From positions 1 through 39,579 of the forward strand of contig JAGSYW010000005.1 of assembly GCA_018262475.1 (NCBI GenBank): DNA of 39,579 nt, read 5' to 3'. Under the pieces are notes generated by a model that worked only from the letters and a program-made list of their open reading frames with translations, made no database searches and was not told the DNA's origin. Shown in pieces: positions 26,100 through 34,242 of the stretch (positions are counted from its first letter, which is position 1; each line of letters begins with the position of its first letter). The translations under genes and the position numbers were made by a program. The stretch comes from Burkholderiaceae bacterium. GTDB taxonomy: Bacteria > Pseudomonadota > Gammaproteobacteria > Burkholderiales > Burkholderiaceae_D.

Positions 26100-28544
26100 T
26101 TACGCGCCGATCTTCTCTACCCTCGCGGCCGTGCGCTTGTAGGCCGGCGTTTTCGACATCTTGTCAACGCTTGAGCCGGTCAGGCGGTTCGCGTTCGCTT
26201 CGGCAAAGTGGAACGGATAGAACGCCGTACCTTCCGGTGAACGTTCGGTCACCTTGGCCTTGGCCTCGATGTGGCCGTGGTGCGTGACCAGACGAACCTT
26301 TTCGCCATGCGTGATGTGAAAGCGTTTGGCGTCGATCGGGTTCAGTTCGATCTCCCCTTCCGGTTTCATCGCATCCAGACCAATGTTGCGACGCGACATC
26401 GTGCCGGTGTGGTAGTGCTCCAGCAGGCGGCCGGTGGACAGCACCAGTGGATATTTGTCATCCGACTGTTCGCCCAGGTTTTCATATTCGACCGGGCAAA
26501 ACTTGCCTTTGCCGCTGGCGGTCGGGAATCTTTCCGCATACAGAAAGCGCGTACCCGGATGGTCTGTGTCGAGGCACGGCCATTGCAGGCCGCCGTTCTT
26601 CAGCCGTTCGTGGCGAATGCCGCCGTAAGACGGCACCAGCGACGCAATTTCTTCCATCACCTGTGCGCTGGATTCATAGCCGAATTTCATGCCCATCGCT
26701 TCGGCCACCGCGCAGATGATTTCCCAGTCCGGCCGGGCTTCGCCCACGCGCGGGATCGCCGGCTGCAGCAATTGCACGCGACGCTCGGTATTGGTGAACG
26801 TGCCATCCTTCTCGGCAAAGCTGCACGCCGGGAACACGACATCAGCCAGTTGCGCGGTTTCGTTCAGGAACATGTCCTGTACCACCAGGAATTCCAGCTG
26901 CTTCAGACCTTTTTCGACGTGGTTCACGTCCGGGCTGCTGCCCATCGGGTTTTCGCCCATGATGTAGAGCGCCTTGATCCTGCCATCGGCCGCTTCTTCT
27001 TCCATCTCGACCACGGTCAGGCCTTCGTTGGTCGCCAGCGGCGCACCCCAGGCTTGCTCGAATTTGGCGCGATGCTCCGGATTTTTGATGCCGTGGTAGC
27101 CAGGCAGCGCATTGTGCTGGCCCTGCATGTCGCTCGTGCCCTGCACGTTATTCTGGCCGCGGATCGGGATGAAGCCCGAGCCCGGACGGCCAACATGGCC
27201 GGTCAGCAGCATCAGGTTCGACAGCGCCAGCGCGCCCTGCACGCCGGTGAGGTGCTGGGTGATGCCCATGCCCCACAGCAGCATGCCGCGCTTGGCCTTG
27301 CCATAGGCGCGTGCCGCTTCGCGGATGCGCTCGGCCGGCACTTCGCTGATTTCTTCCACGTATTCCGGCGTGTATTTCGCTACCGTCGCCTTGAAGGCTT
27401 CATAGTCTTCGGTGCGCGCTTCGATGAAGGCCGGGTTCGCCAGCCCTTCGGCGATGATCACGTTGGCGATGCCGTTCAGCACCGCGACGTTGGTGCCGAG
27501 CTTCGGCCGCAACCAGATGTCGGCATGATCGACCATTTCGATCCGGCGCGGATCGACCACCACCAGCTTGGCGCCATCCTCGTATTTCGCCTTCAGCACC
27601 GCGCTCGAAATCACCGGGTGCGTTTCAGTCGTGTTCGATCCGACGACGATGAATGCATCGGCCATGCGGATATCCGGGGTCGAGGCGGAAGGCGCGCTGC
27701 TGCCGACCGACATTTCGAGCGCCACGGCCGAAGCCATGTGGCACAGGCGCGCGCAGTGGTCGATGTTGTTGGTGTGCAATATGGTACGCACGAAGCGGTG
27801 GAACACGTAGTTGTCTTCGTTGGTCGCGCGCGACGAGCAAAAGCCGCCAATGCCTTCCGAACCGTATTTCTGCTTAACCCTGTTCAGCCCGTCAGCCGCG
27901 AATTTCAGCGCTTCTTCCCAACTGGCCGGTTCCAGCGGGCTGTTCTTGCCGCCGCGCCGAATCATCGGCGTTTTCAACCGATCCGGGCTGTTGATAAATT
28001 CATGCCCAAATCGGCCCTTGACGCACAAGTTGCCTTCGTTTGCATCGGAGGTGAACGAACCACTGACCGCGACCACCTTGCCGTTTTCGACTTCAAGGTC
28101 GATCGCGCACCCGACGCCGCAATAGCTGCACACCGTCGTTACCTTCTCGCGGTTGGCGGAGAGCAGCTTGCCCGAGTCTAACAAGTTCTTCAGCGCGCCG
28201 GTCGGGCAGGCGCTGACGCACTGACCACAGTTGTTGCATTCGGTGTCGCGGTAATCGTAAGTGCCGCTGACCAGCGCCGGATAGCCGATCTGATCGACGG
28301 TATATACCTTGCGATGCTGCACTTCGTTGCAGATGCGCACGCAGTTGTGGCACTGGATGCATTTTTCCTTGTGCAACTCGAAAAACGGCAGCGATTGCAG
28401 CGGGGTGTAGAACGCTTCAAGCTCATCACTGCCCTGAACTACCGGCTCATGCAGCGAGGTCGGCGCCTTGTGGGTCTGGATGTAGTTGTCTTCCAGCGTT
28501 TCGGCGACGCCGCAACCTTGAAACGGAATGGTGTTGTTCGTCAT
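26100..28544 (-). CDS. fdhA: Formate dehydrogenase catalytic subunit (Mo-bisMGD)
   Basis: Start ATG 28544 behind AAAGGAC gives 814 residues; the longer frame to 28664 has a basic, non-family N-terminus and overlaps the upstream gene. An N-terminal ferredoxin-like part binds two [4Fe-4S] clusters (Cys62, 65, 68, 72 and Cys103, 106, 109, 113). The molybdopterin domain's own cluster uses Cys139, 142, 146 and 174. The active site reads CARLCHM with Cys268-His269, so cysteine replaces selenocysteine. Later segments include VVDPRRIEMVDHADIWL, TGHVGRPGSGFIPIRGQNNVQG and a C-terminal dinucleotide-binding domain with STGRLLEHYHTGTMSRR. It oxidises formate to CO2; electrons would pass through the ferredoxin clusters to the partner encoded just upstream. 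Confidence 0.88.
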   Translation of the reverse strand: MTNNTIPFQGCGVAETLEDNYIQTHKAPTSLHEPVVQGSDELEAFYTPLQSLPFFELHKEKCIQCHNCVRICNEVQHRKVYTVDQIGYPALVSGTYDYRDTECNNCGQCVSACPTGALKNLLDSGKLLSANREKVTTVCSYCGVGCAIDLEVENGKVVAVSGSFTSDANEGNLCVKGRFGHEFINSPDRLKTPMIRRGGKNSPLEPASWEEALKFAADGLNRVKQKYGSEGIGGFCSSRATNEDNYVFHRFVRTILHTNNIDHCARLCHMASAVALEMSVGSSAPSASTPDIRMADAFIVVGSNTTETHPVISSAVLKAKYEDGAKLVVVDPRRIEMVDHADIWLRPKLGTNVAVLNGIANVIIAEGLANPAFIEARTEDYEAFKATVAKYTPEYVEEISEVPAERIREAARAYGKAKRGMLLWGMGITQHLTGVQGALALSNLMLLTGHVGRPGSGFIPIRGQNNVQGTSDMQGQHNALPGYHGIKNPEHRAKFEQAWGAPLATNEGLTVVEMEEEAADGRIKALYIMGENPMGSSPDVNHVEKGLKQLEFLVVQDMFLNETAQLADVVFPACSFAEKDGTFTNTERRVQLLQPAIPRVGEARPDWEIICAVAEAMGMKFGYESSAQVMEEIASLVPSYGGIRHERLKNGGLQWPCLDTDHPGTRFLYAERFPTASGKGKFCPVEYENLGEQSDDKYPLVLSTGRLLEHYHTGTMSRRNIGLDAMKPEGEIELNPIDAKRFHITHGEKVRLVTHHGHIEAKAKVTERSPEGTAFYPFHFAEANANRLTGSSVDKMSKTPAYKRTAARVEKIGA

Positions 28545-28569
28545 GGCAAAGTCCTTTCTTTCGCAGGCG

Positions 28570-30561
28570 TTAGCGCGAGATTTTCGCCGGCGCCGGCCCC
28601 TTGTTCGGCTTGTGCATGAAAGCAATCGGACCGACGTATTCCTTCGTGCCGGCGCCGAACTCAAGCGAATATTTCTGCAGATTGCAAGTGCCTGCAGCTT
28701 GGCATACGCACTGCAGGCAGCGTTCCGCTTCAGTCACCGCCTGTTCCTCGTTGAAGCCGAGTTCGACTTCGAGGAACGCGCCGGTGGCGGATTCCGCGCC
28801 GGTATCGCCCGGCGCGACGTCCTTGCCGAACTCGCATAGGCGCGCTTCCTGCGGCAGCACCGGCATTTCGGTCAGCTTGGCTTTCTGTTTCGGGTGCGCG
28901 CCGATATCGAAAAATTTTGGCCGCTCGACTTCAATCACCTTCGCAATCGTCGCGTCATCCGCACCTTTCAGGTAGGCGTCGATCGCAAATGCCGCGCGCC
29001 GTCCCTGGCCAATGCCTTCGACCGCGGTGGCAGCACCGAGCGAAGCATCGCCGCCGGAGAACACACCCGGCAGGTTGGTTTTCATCGTCTTGTCGTCGAT
29101 GTTGATGCTGCCCCACTTGGTGGTCTCGATGTCGGTGATCTTCATGCTCTTCACATCGACATCCTGGCTGATCGCCAGCAGCACGGTGTCGGCCGGAATC
29201 AAGTATTCCGACCCCGGCACCGGCACCGGACTGCGGCGGCCGCTGGCGTCCGGCTCTCCCAATTGCATCCGCTGGCATACCAGACCAACCGCGCGCCCAG
29301 CTTCATTGACCTTGACTTCGACCGGCGCGGACAGCAAATCGAGTACCACCCCTTCGACTTCGCAATCGTGAATTTCATGCGGGCTGGCCGGCATTTCCTT
29401 ACGAGTGCGACGATACGACAGCGTCACGTTCGGCGCCCCCATGCGGCGCGCGGTGCGCACCGCATCAGCCGCAGTAAAGCCACCACCTATCACGACTACG
29501 TTCTGGCCGAGATCGACCCGTTCGCCGCGGTTCACTTTCGCCAGGAAATCCACTGCCGCCATCACGCCCGGAACGGTTTCGTTCGGAATGCGCGCCATCT
29601 TGCCAACGCAAGCACCAATCGCCAGGAAAGTGGCGTCAAAATTCGAGTTCAGGTCTGGGAACATGAAATCTCGCCCCAGACTCTGGTTGTATTTGATCTC
29701 GACTCCCAGTGCGAGGATGTCATTCACTTCGTCGTCCAGCACCTGATTCGGCAGGCGGTACGGCGGAATGCCATAACGCAGCATGCCACCAGCAGCTTCC
29801 TGCGCCTCAAAAATCGTGACCTTGTGGCCCTCAAGCGCAAGGTAATAAGCAGCGGTCAGGCCGGCTGGCCCTGCGCCAACCACGGCCACCTTCTTGCCGC
29901 TCGGCGCCTTCGGTTGTGGCTGAGTAATCGCGTTCAGTTCGCGCGCACGATCGGCAGCAAAGCGCTTGAGCGAGCAGATTGCCACCGGCTGCTGGCTATC
30001 GACCTGGGCACGGCGGCATACGCTCTCGCACGGGCGCGGACAGACTCGACCGATGATTCGCGGCAGCGGCAGCTTTTCCTTGATCAGCGAGGTCGCTTCG
30101 ACATATTTCTTTTGCGCGATCAACCCAAGATAACCGGGGATGTCGATGTTCGCCGGACAGCGGTATGAACACGGCGGCAAACAATAGGCATTGTGATTGC
30201 TGAGGTAATTGTTCAGGATGCCCTTGCGGGTTTCGGCCAGCGCGGGCGAATTCGCCACCACGCTCATGCCGGCGCGCACAGCCGTTTCACACGCTTTCAC
30301 CTGTGCATGGTCACCATCAATCTCGACCACGCACATGCCGCAGTCGGCGTTCGGATTGGTGCGCGAATCGGAGCACATCGACGGGATTTCGATGCCGGCC
30401 TTGCGCGCCGCGATCAGCACGTTGTCACCTTCTTCTGCCCGGATGGCTTTGCCGTCAATCGTGATCTCGACCAGAACTGCATTCTCGTTGATTTTCCATT
30501 GGCCATGATGACCGGAATGTTTTTTCAGTCCCAGATCCTGTACCAGCACATGTGTGGTCAT
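28570..30561 (-). CDS. GltD-like FAD/NAD(P) oxidoreductase with N-terminal 2Fe-2S domain, probable Fdh diaphorase subunit
   Basis: Start ATG 30561 behind AAGGAG gives 663 residues. Domains: a plant-type 2Fe-2S ferredoxin (about 28-110, ligands Cys63, 74, 77, 91), a GltD-type Fe-S region (Cys127, 131, 135, 174, 178, 182), an FAD Rossmann fold (VGAGPAG, 228-234), a second nucleotide-binding fold (VVVIGGGFTAADA), and a C-terminal cysteine motif (RCLQCVCQAAGTC). Glutamate synthase small-subunit modules of this type pass electrons between NAD(P)H and Fe-S chains. No GltB is present and the formate dehydrogenase gene follows after 25 bp, so it most likely couples formate oxidation to NAD(P)+ reduction. 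Which coenzyme is used cannot be told. Confidence 0.83.
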   Translation of the reverse strand: MTTHVLVQDLGLKKHSGHHGQWKINENAVLVEITIDGKAIRAEEGDNVLIAARKAGIEIPSMCSDSRTNPNADCGMCVVEIDGDHAQVKACETAVRAGMSVVANSPALAETRKGILNNYLSNHNAYCLPPCSYRCPANIDIPGYLGLIAQKKYVEATSLIKEKLPLPRIIGRVCPRPCESVCRRAQVDSQQPVAICSLKRFAADRARELNAITQPQPKAPSGKKVAVVGAGPAGLTAAYYLALEGHKVTIFEAQEAAGGMLRYGIPPYRLPNQVLDDEVNDILALGVEIKYNQSLGRDFMFPDLNSNFDATFLAIGACVGKMARIPNETVPGVMAAVDFLAKVNRGERVDLGQNVVVIGGGFTAADAVRTARRMGAPNVTLSYRRTRKEMPASPHEIHDCEVEGVVLDLLSAPVEVKVNEAGRAVGLVCQRMQLGEPDASGRRSPVPVPGSEYLIPADTVLLAISQDVDVKSMKITDIETTKWGSINIDDKTMKTNLPGVFSGGDASLGAATAVEGIGQGRRAAFAIDAYLKGADDATIAKVIEVERPKFFDIGAHPKQKAKLTEMPVLPQEARLCEFGKDVAPGDTGAESATGAFLEVELGFNEEQAVTEAERCLQCVCQAAGTCNLQKYSLEFGAGTKEYVGPIAFMHKPNKGPAPAKISR

Positions 30562-31036
30562 CGTGTCAGCTCCTTGCATGGCTGCCAACCGCAGAGCAGC
30601 GGCATGCATGCGTTTCAAGTGGGGTTAACCCTGATCCGGCACATCAGACCAGACCGGACGGCGAAAACCCTGACGGATCTTCATCAGGTTATTAGACGGC
30701 TTTGTAGCCGCCCGGTTGCAAAACCGCACCGCCAGCATGGCTATTCCCATTTGCGTTTCGGGAATACCGGACCACCGGGTGTAAAAGTGGAAATGTACAC
30801 GAAATTTAATTTTGCTGCTTAAATCCACACCACGCTAACCTTAAAAGTGGCAATACATTTCCACATCATTGACATCAACCATCGCCACTTGCATCAAATA
30901 CTGCCCCCGTTGCCTCCACGCAATGACAACGCTGGCTGGATTTATTATGCGCTGGCACAAGATCGGGCGCGCGCAATCGGGTATATTTGTTTTGTTGCGG
31001 TTCCACTTTTTTCATCTTGCAGATCCGATATCCGTC
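30562..31036. promoter_or_regulatory. Divergent control region with paired repeats between fdh operon and metY
   Basis: About 475 bp without a gene. TAAAAGTGG occurs twice (30782-30790 and 30842-30850). An exact 11-bp inverted pair GTGGAAATGTA (30787-30797) / TACATTTCCAC (30854-30864) spans them. The right copy also forms an imperfect dyad GTGG-AAT-ATT-CCAC (30847-30864). TTGACA at 30869 could be a -35 for metY, but the matching -10 is poor. The pattern suggests a regulator binding two sites; which one is unknown. Confidence 0.45.
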
Positions 31037-32320
31037 ATGAAACTCGAAACCCTTGCAATTCATGCGGGCTATTCGCCCGACCCGACCACCAAATCCGTCG
31101 CCGTTCCGGTTTACCAGACCGTTTCCTATGCATTCGACAATGCGCAGCACGGCGCCGACCTGTTTGATCTCAAGGTGTCGGGCAACATTTATACCCGCAT
31201 CATGAATCCAACCAACGACGTGCTGGAAAAGCGGGTCGCGGCGCTCGAAGGCGGTATCGCCGGCCTGGCGCTTGCCTCCGGCATGGCTGCGGTCAGCTAT
31301 GCAATCCAGACCATTGCCGAAGCCGGCGACAACATCGTTTCATCCTCGACCCTGTACGGCGGCACCTACAACCTGTTCGCGCACACCTTCCCGCAATTCG
31401 GCATCGAAGGCCGCTTTGCAGACCCGAGGAAACCTGAGAGCTTCGCGCCGCTGATTGACAAGAAAACCAAGGCCATCTTTTGCGAATCTGTCGGCAATCC
31501 GCTTGGCAACGTCACCGATATCGAACGGCTGGCCGAAATTGCGCACGCGCACGGCATCCCGCTGATCGTGGACAATACGGTTCCCAGCCCGGCGTTGTGG
31601 CGTCCGTTCGAATGGGGCGCTGACATCGTGGTCCATTCGCTAACCAAGTACATGAACGGCCACGGCAACAGCCTGGGCGGCGCAATTGTCGATAGCGGCA
31701 ATTTTCCTTGGGCCGAGCACAAGGCGCGCTTCAAGCGGCTGAACGAGCCGGACGTGTCCTATCACGGCGTGATCTATACCGAAGAAATGGGGCGCGCCGC
31801 CTATATCGCACGCGCGCGCGTGGTGCCGCTGCGCAACATGGGCGCAGCAATGGCGCCGATGAACGCGTTCTTGATCCTGCAAGGCATTGAAACTCTGGCG
31901 CTGCGTATGGAACGCACCTGCGATAACGCGCTCGCGGTTGCAAAATTCCTCGACCAGCACCCCAAAGTCGGCTGGGTCAATTACGCTGGCCTGCCGGATC
32001 ATCCCGACCATGCGCTGGCACAAAAATACATGGGCGGCAAGGCTTCAGGCCTGCTGACTTTCGGCCTGAAGCAGAATGGCGGCGATCCTCGGGCAGCAGG
32101 TGCACGCGTGCTTGATGCGCTGCAGTTGTTCACGCGACTAGTGAACATCGGCGACGCGAAATCACTAGCGACCCATCCGGCCTCGACCACGCACCGTCAG
32201 CTGAATGCGGAGGAACTGAAAAAGGCTGGCGTCAGCGAAGACATGCTGCGCCTGTCGATCGGCATCGAGCATATTGACGACCTGCTGGCCGATCTGGATC
32301 GCGCGCTGGCTGCCGCTTGA
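31037..32320 (+). CDS. metY: O-acetylhomoserine sulfhydrylase (MetY)
   Basis: Start ATG 31037 (MKLETLAIHAGYSPDPTT) gives 427 residues; the longer upstream frame is not family-like. Cys/Met-metabolism PLP enzyme: YTRIMNPTNDVLEKRVAALEGG, the SGMAAVSYA and SSSTLYGGTYNLF phosphate-binding loops, DNTVPSPALWRP, and the PLP lysine Lys204 in HSLTKYMNGHG. The ITHPASTTHRQL-like C-terminal motif (ATHPASTTHRQL) is present. It makes homocysteine directly from O-acetylhomoserine and sulfide, so it uses the sulfide made by the assimilatory pathway represented elsewhere in the window. Monocistronic with its own terminator. Confidence 0.93.
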   Translation: MKLETLAIHAGYSPDPTTKSVAVPVYQTVSYAFDNAQHGADLFDLKVSGNIYTRIMNPTNDVLEKRVAALEGGIAGLALASGMAAVSYAIQTIAEAGDNIVSSSTLYGGTYNLFAHTFPQFGIEGRFADPRKPESFAPLIDKKTKAIFCESVGNPLGNVTDIERLAEIAHAHGIPLIVDNTVPSPALWRPFEWGADIVVHSLTKYMNGHGNSLGGAIVDSGNFPWAEHKARFKRLNEPDVSYHGVIYTEEMGRAAYIARARVVPLRNMGAAMAPMNAFLILQGIETLALRMERTCDNALAVAKFLDQHPKVGWVNYAGLPDHPDHALAQKYMGGKASGLLTFGLKQNGGDPRAAGARVLDALQLFTRLVNIGDAKSLATHPASTTHRQLNAEELKKAGVSEDMLRLSIGIEHIDDLLADLDRALAAA

Positions 32321-32426
32321 TATTGATCATGCCCAAACTGCCTCGGTTTGGTATATTTGCGCAATGTCAATATTAGTATTGCCCGAGCGCCAATACTGAA
32401 GGCGTAGTCCTCTCCAATGATTTGTG

Positions 32427-32459
32427 CGCCCGCTGTTGGAAGCCAGCGGGCGTTTTTTT
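32427..32459 (+). terminator. Rho-independent terminator after metY
   Basis: CGCCCGCTG (32427-32435) pairs perfectly with CAGCGGGCG (32444-32452), followed by seven T. Two weaker hairpins lie between it and the stop codon: CCAAAC/GGTTTG-type (near 32333-32351) and AGTATTG/CAATACT (32375-32397). Confidence 0.85.
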
Positions 32460-32480
32460 GCGCCGGCTATTTGGATGGCA

Positions 32481-33173
32481 TTAATCCCCCGACGGCGTAA
32501 TGCCGTAACCTATGAAGCGCGGTGTTATGCGCAAGTGTTCCGCCAGCGTGGAGATGTTTTCTTCATCGGATGTGCGCACCAACATTTTGTATTCGCACGC
32601 ATCGTTGGTCTCAGAAACGCTGAAACTCAGCGAAATGATGCGGAAGTTATGCTGATGCATCAGTTCGCGCACGTCTGCCTCATCCATTGATTCACTTCGT
32701 TTGAACCGAATGAAACTGTGAATGTAGAGCCTGGATGGAAGCTGATCCTCAATCCAGGGAAACAGCCCCAGGATGATAAGCGTCAGGATGGTAGCAGCGG
32801 CGGCCGGCATGTAAAAACCGACGCCAATCAGAATACCTATTGACGCCGTCACCCAAATGGATGCGGCCGTAGTCAACCCGCTAATGCTGAGACCCGATTT
32901 GATGATGGCGCCGGCGCCAATGAAGCCAATGCCAGACAGAATCCCTTGAGCAAGCCGAACCGGGTCGGACTTTATCGCATCCAGCGGCGCATGGTGCATG
33001 AAACCCCATTGATGTGCGCTATATGTCATCAACAGGCTCGACGCCATGCATACGATGGCGTGGGTACGGAAGCCTGCCGGCCGGGCAAAGTAACTCCGCT
33101 CCAAACCGATCAATCCCCCGGCGATCACGGCTGCTACCAGGTTAATCAAGATTTCAGTGCTGGTTGCATCCAA
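32481..33173 (-). CDS. MgtC/SapB-family membrane protein
   Basis: 230 residues. The N-terminal half has about four to five membrane segments with family motifs GGLIGLERSYFARPAGFRTH, GIGFIGAGAIIK and GLTTAASIWVTASIGI. The C-terminal soluble part (about 155-230) is an ACT-like fold (ADVRELMHQHNFRIISLSF). MgtC proteins affect magnesium or phosphate homeostasis and F-type ATPase activity in other bacteria; the role here is not known. The best start is TTG 33173 behind AGGAAAGGAC; no in-frame ATG fits the conserved N-terminus. Confidence 0.85.
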   Translation of the reverse strand: MDATSTEILINLVAAVIAGGLIGLERSYFARPAGFRTHAIVCMASSLLMTYSAHQWGFMHHAPLDAIKSDPVRLAQGILSGIGFIGAGAIIKSGLSISGLTTAASIWVTASIGILIGVGFYMPAAAATILTLIILGLFPWIEDQLPSRLYIHSFIRFKRSESMDEADVRELMHQHNFRIISLSFSVSETNDACEYKMLVRTSDEENISTLAEHLRITPRFIGYGITPSGD

Positions 33174-33290
33174 TTTCGACGTCCTTTCCTGTCAATGTTT
33201 GTAAGTACTCGCATCATACCTGGACATCAAAGCGATCCTTGGCGCTTTTTCCCCTTTCAGCAACAAACCGTTTGCTTTGCCTACACGCCC

Positions 33291-33809
33291 TCACTCATCA
33301 TTGATGTTCGCTGCTGGCGCACGGCGCCCGTTCCCCGGCTTTTTCCAACACAATAGCACCAGCCTTTCAGCCAGCAGATGAAACGCGCCGCCAACAATGC
33401 TGCCCAGTATCACTTCGCTGCCGCGGTAAAAACCTGCCCAAACAATTGGCATCGACGCATTCTCGGTCAACAACACGATGGGGGCAGTCCACAGGCACAC
33501 CCGGAACGACGGGTAGCGGCCAGCAATCGCAGCGCAAATACCCACTGCGAGCATGATTTGCAGCGCCATGCCGGCGATGTCTGACGTTGCCTGATTGACC
33601 GCCAGCGCAATGCACACACCGACGATCGTGCCGGCAATGCGCCCCTGCAACGACGAAGTGGTGTCATTTAGCCGTTCCTGCGACACGATCACGGCCGACA
33701 TCGAAGCCCAGGCGGGATAGGGCAGAGCCATGAAATCTGCGATCAGATAAGCCGCTGTCGCCGATAGGGCGCAACGGGCAATAAAAATCAGCCAGGAAAC
33801 CGTTTGCAT
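33291..33809 (-). CDS. FUSC-type small membrane protein
   Basis: Start ATG 33809 behind GGGAGC gives 172 residues (an in-frame start at 33830 also exists). Four to five hydrophobic segments. RCALSATAAYLIADFMALPYPAWASMSAVIVSQ and a following GRIAGTIVG are typical of the N-terminal membrane half of the FUSC/aromatic acid exporter superfamily. It lacks the large soluble domain, so it belongs to the short single-module forms. Substrate unknown. It is separated from the MgtC gene by 117 bp. Confidence 0.75.
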   Translation of the reverse strand: MQTVSWLIFIARCALSATAAYLIADFMALPYPAWASMSAVIVSQERLNDTTSSLQGRIAGTIVGVCIALAVNQATSDIAGMALQIMLAVGICAAIAGRYPSFRVCLWTAPIVLLTENASMPIVWAGFYRGSEVILGSIVGGAFHLLAERLVLLCWKKPGNGRRAPAANINDE

Positions 33810-34010
33810 GCTTGCTCCCGCTCTCAACAAGACCGTGTTATGAAAACGCAGGGCACAATTGCGCCAGATCGTGCTGGCAACACGCCGGTAGGCAGCAACT
33901 GAGGCATTTTCTTTGACAGCCGCAAATACGGTTGTCCTAGTATGAGCGTACCTTCGAATTTATCAACAAATGTTCCAGCTGGCAATGAACCAGGCCTGCG
34001 CCCACAAACA

Positions 34011-34046
34011 AAAAACCCGCGTATCTGCTATGGAAAACGCGGGTTT
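34011..34046 (-). terminator. Terminator of the tRNA-Leu gene
   Basis: ACGCGGGTTT/AAACCCGCGT stem (34013-34022 with 34037-34046). On the minus strand it is followed by a T-run (TTTTTTG), and it lies 35 bp after the CCA end of the tRNA-Leu fragment. A 7-bp hairpin TGAACCT/AGGTTCA sits between them (34059-34079). Confidence 0.75.
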
Positions 34047-34080
34047 GCTGTCTTTTACTGAACCTCTGTGGAAGGTTCAA

Positions 34081-34135
34081 TGGTGCCGGGAGTCGGAATC
34101 GAACCGACACGGTGTCACCACCGCGAGATTTTGAG
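34081..34135 (-). pseudogene. 3' fragment of tRNA-Leu(CAA), probable att site
   Basis: Read on the minus strand the fragment starts in the anticodon loop (CTCAAAA, anticodon CAA). It then shows the 3' anticodon stem TCTCG, a long variable arm GGTG-GTGA-CACC, a perfect T arm GTCGG-TTCGATT-CCGAC, the acceptor strand TCCCGGC, and ACCA. The long variable arm makes it class II (Leu). The expected 5' stem partner CGAGA before the loop is replaced by unrelated GCTATC, so the 5' half is missing. A tRNA 3' part cut exactly at the anticodon loop beside an integrase gene is the classic footprint of integration. Confidence 0.82.
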
Positions 34136-34242
34136 GATAGCATTTTAATTTAAGTATTACTAAGGATATTAAAGGCTTAGACGGGGGCAGGTGAATGCCG
34201 TAAGGTATTTAAAGGTCAAATTTGGTCAAAAAGGCTCCCGCT

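Noticed and set aside
26271-28181. 636-codon plus-strand open frame opposite fdhA
   Set aside because: The minus-strand frame encodes an unmistakable formate dehydrogenase; the plus frame is rich in H, R, A and Q with no motif, the usual shadow in GC-rich DNA.
28894-30168. Long plus-strand frame opposite the GltD-like gene
   Set aside because: Same reason: antisense shadow of a clear flavoprotein gene.
30625-30828. 67-codon minus-strand ORF upstream of the fdh operon
   Set aside because: No start signal, no family likeness; it lies in the likely regulatory region.
30562-31036. SAM or molybdenum-cofactor riboswitch upstream of metY or fdh
   Set aside because: I looked for conserved core elements of these riboswitches and recognised none.
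33913-33943. TTGACA ... TAGTAT promoter-like pair on the plus strand
   Set aside because: The 19-bp spacer is long and no plus-strand gene follows before the antisense tRNA-Leu fragment.
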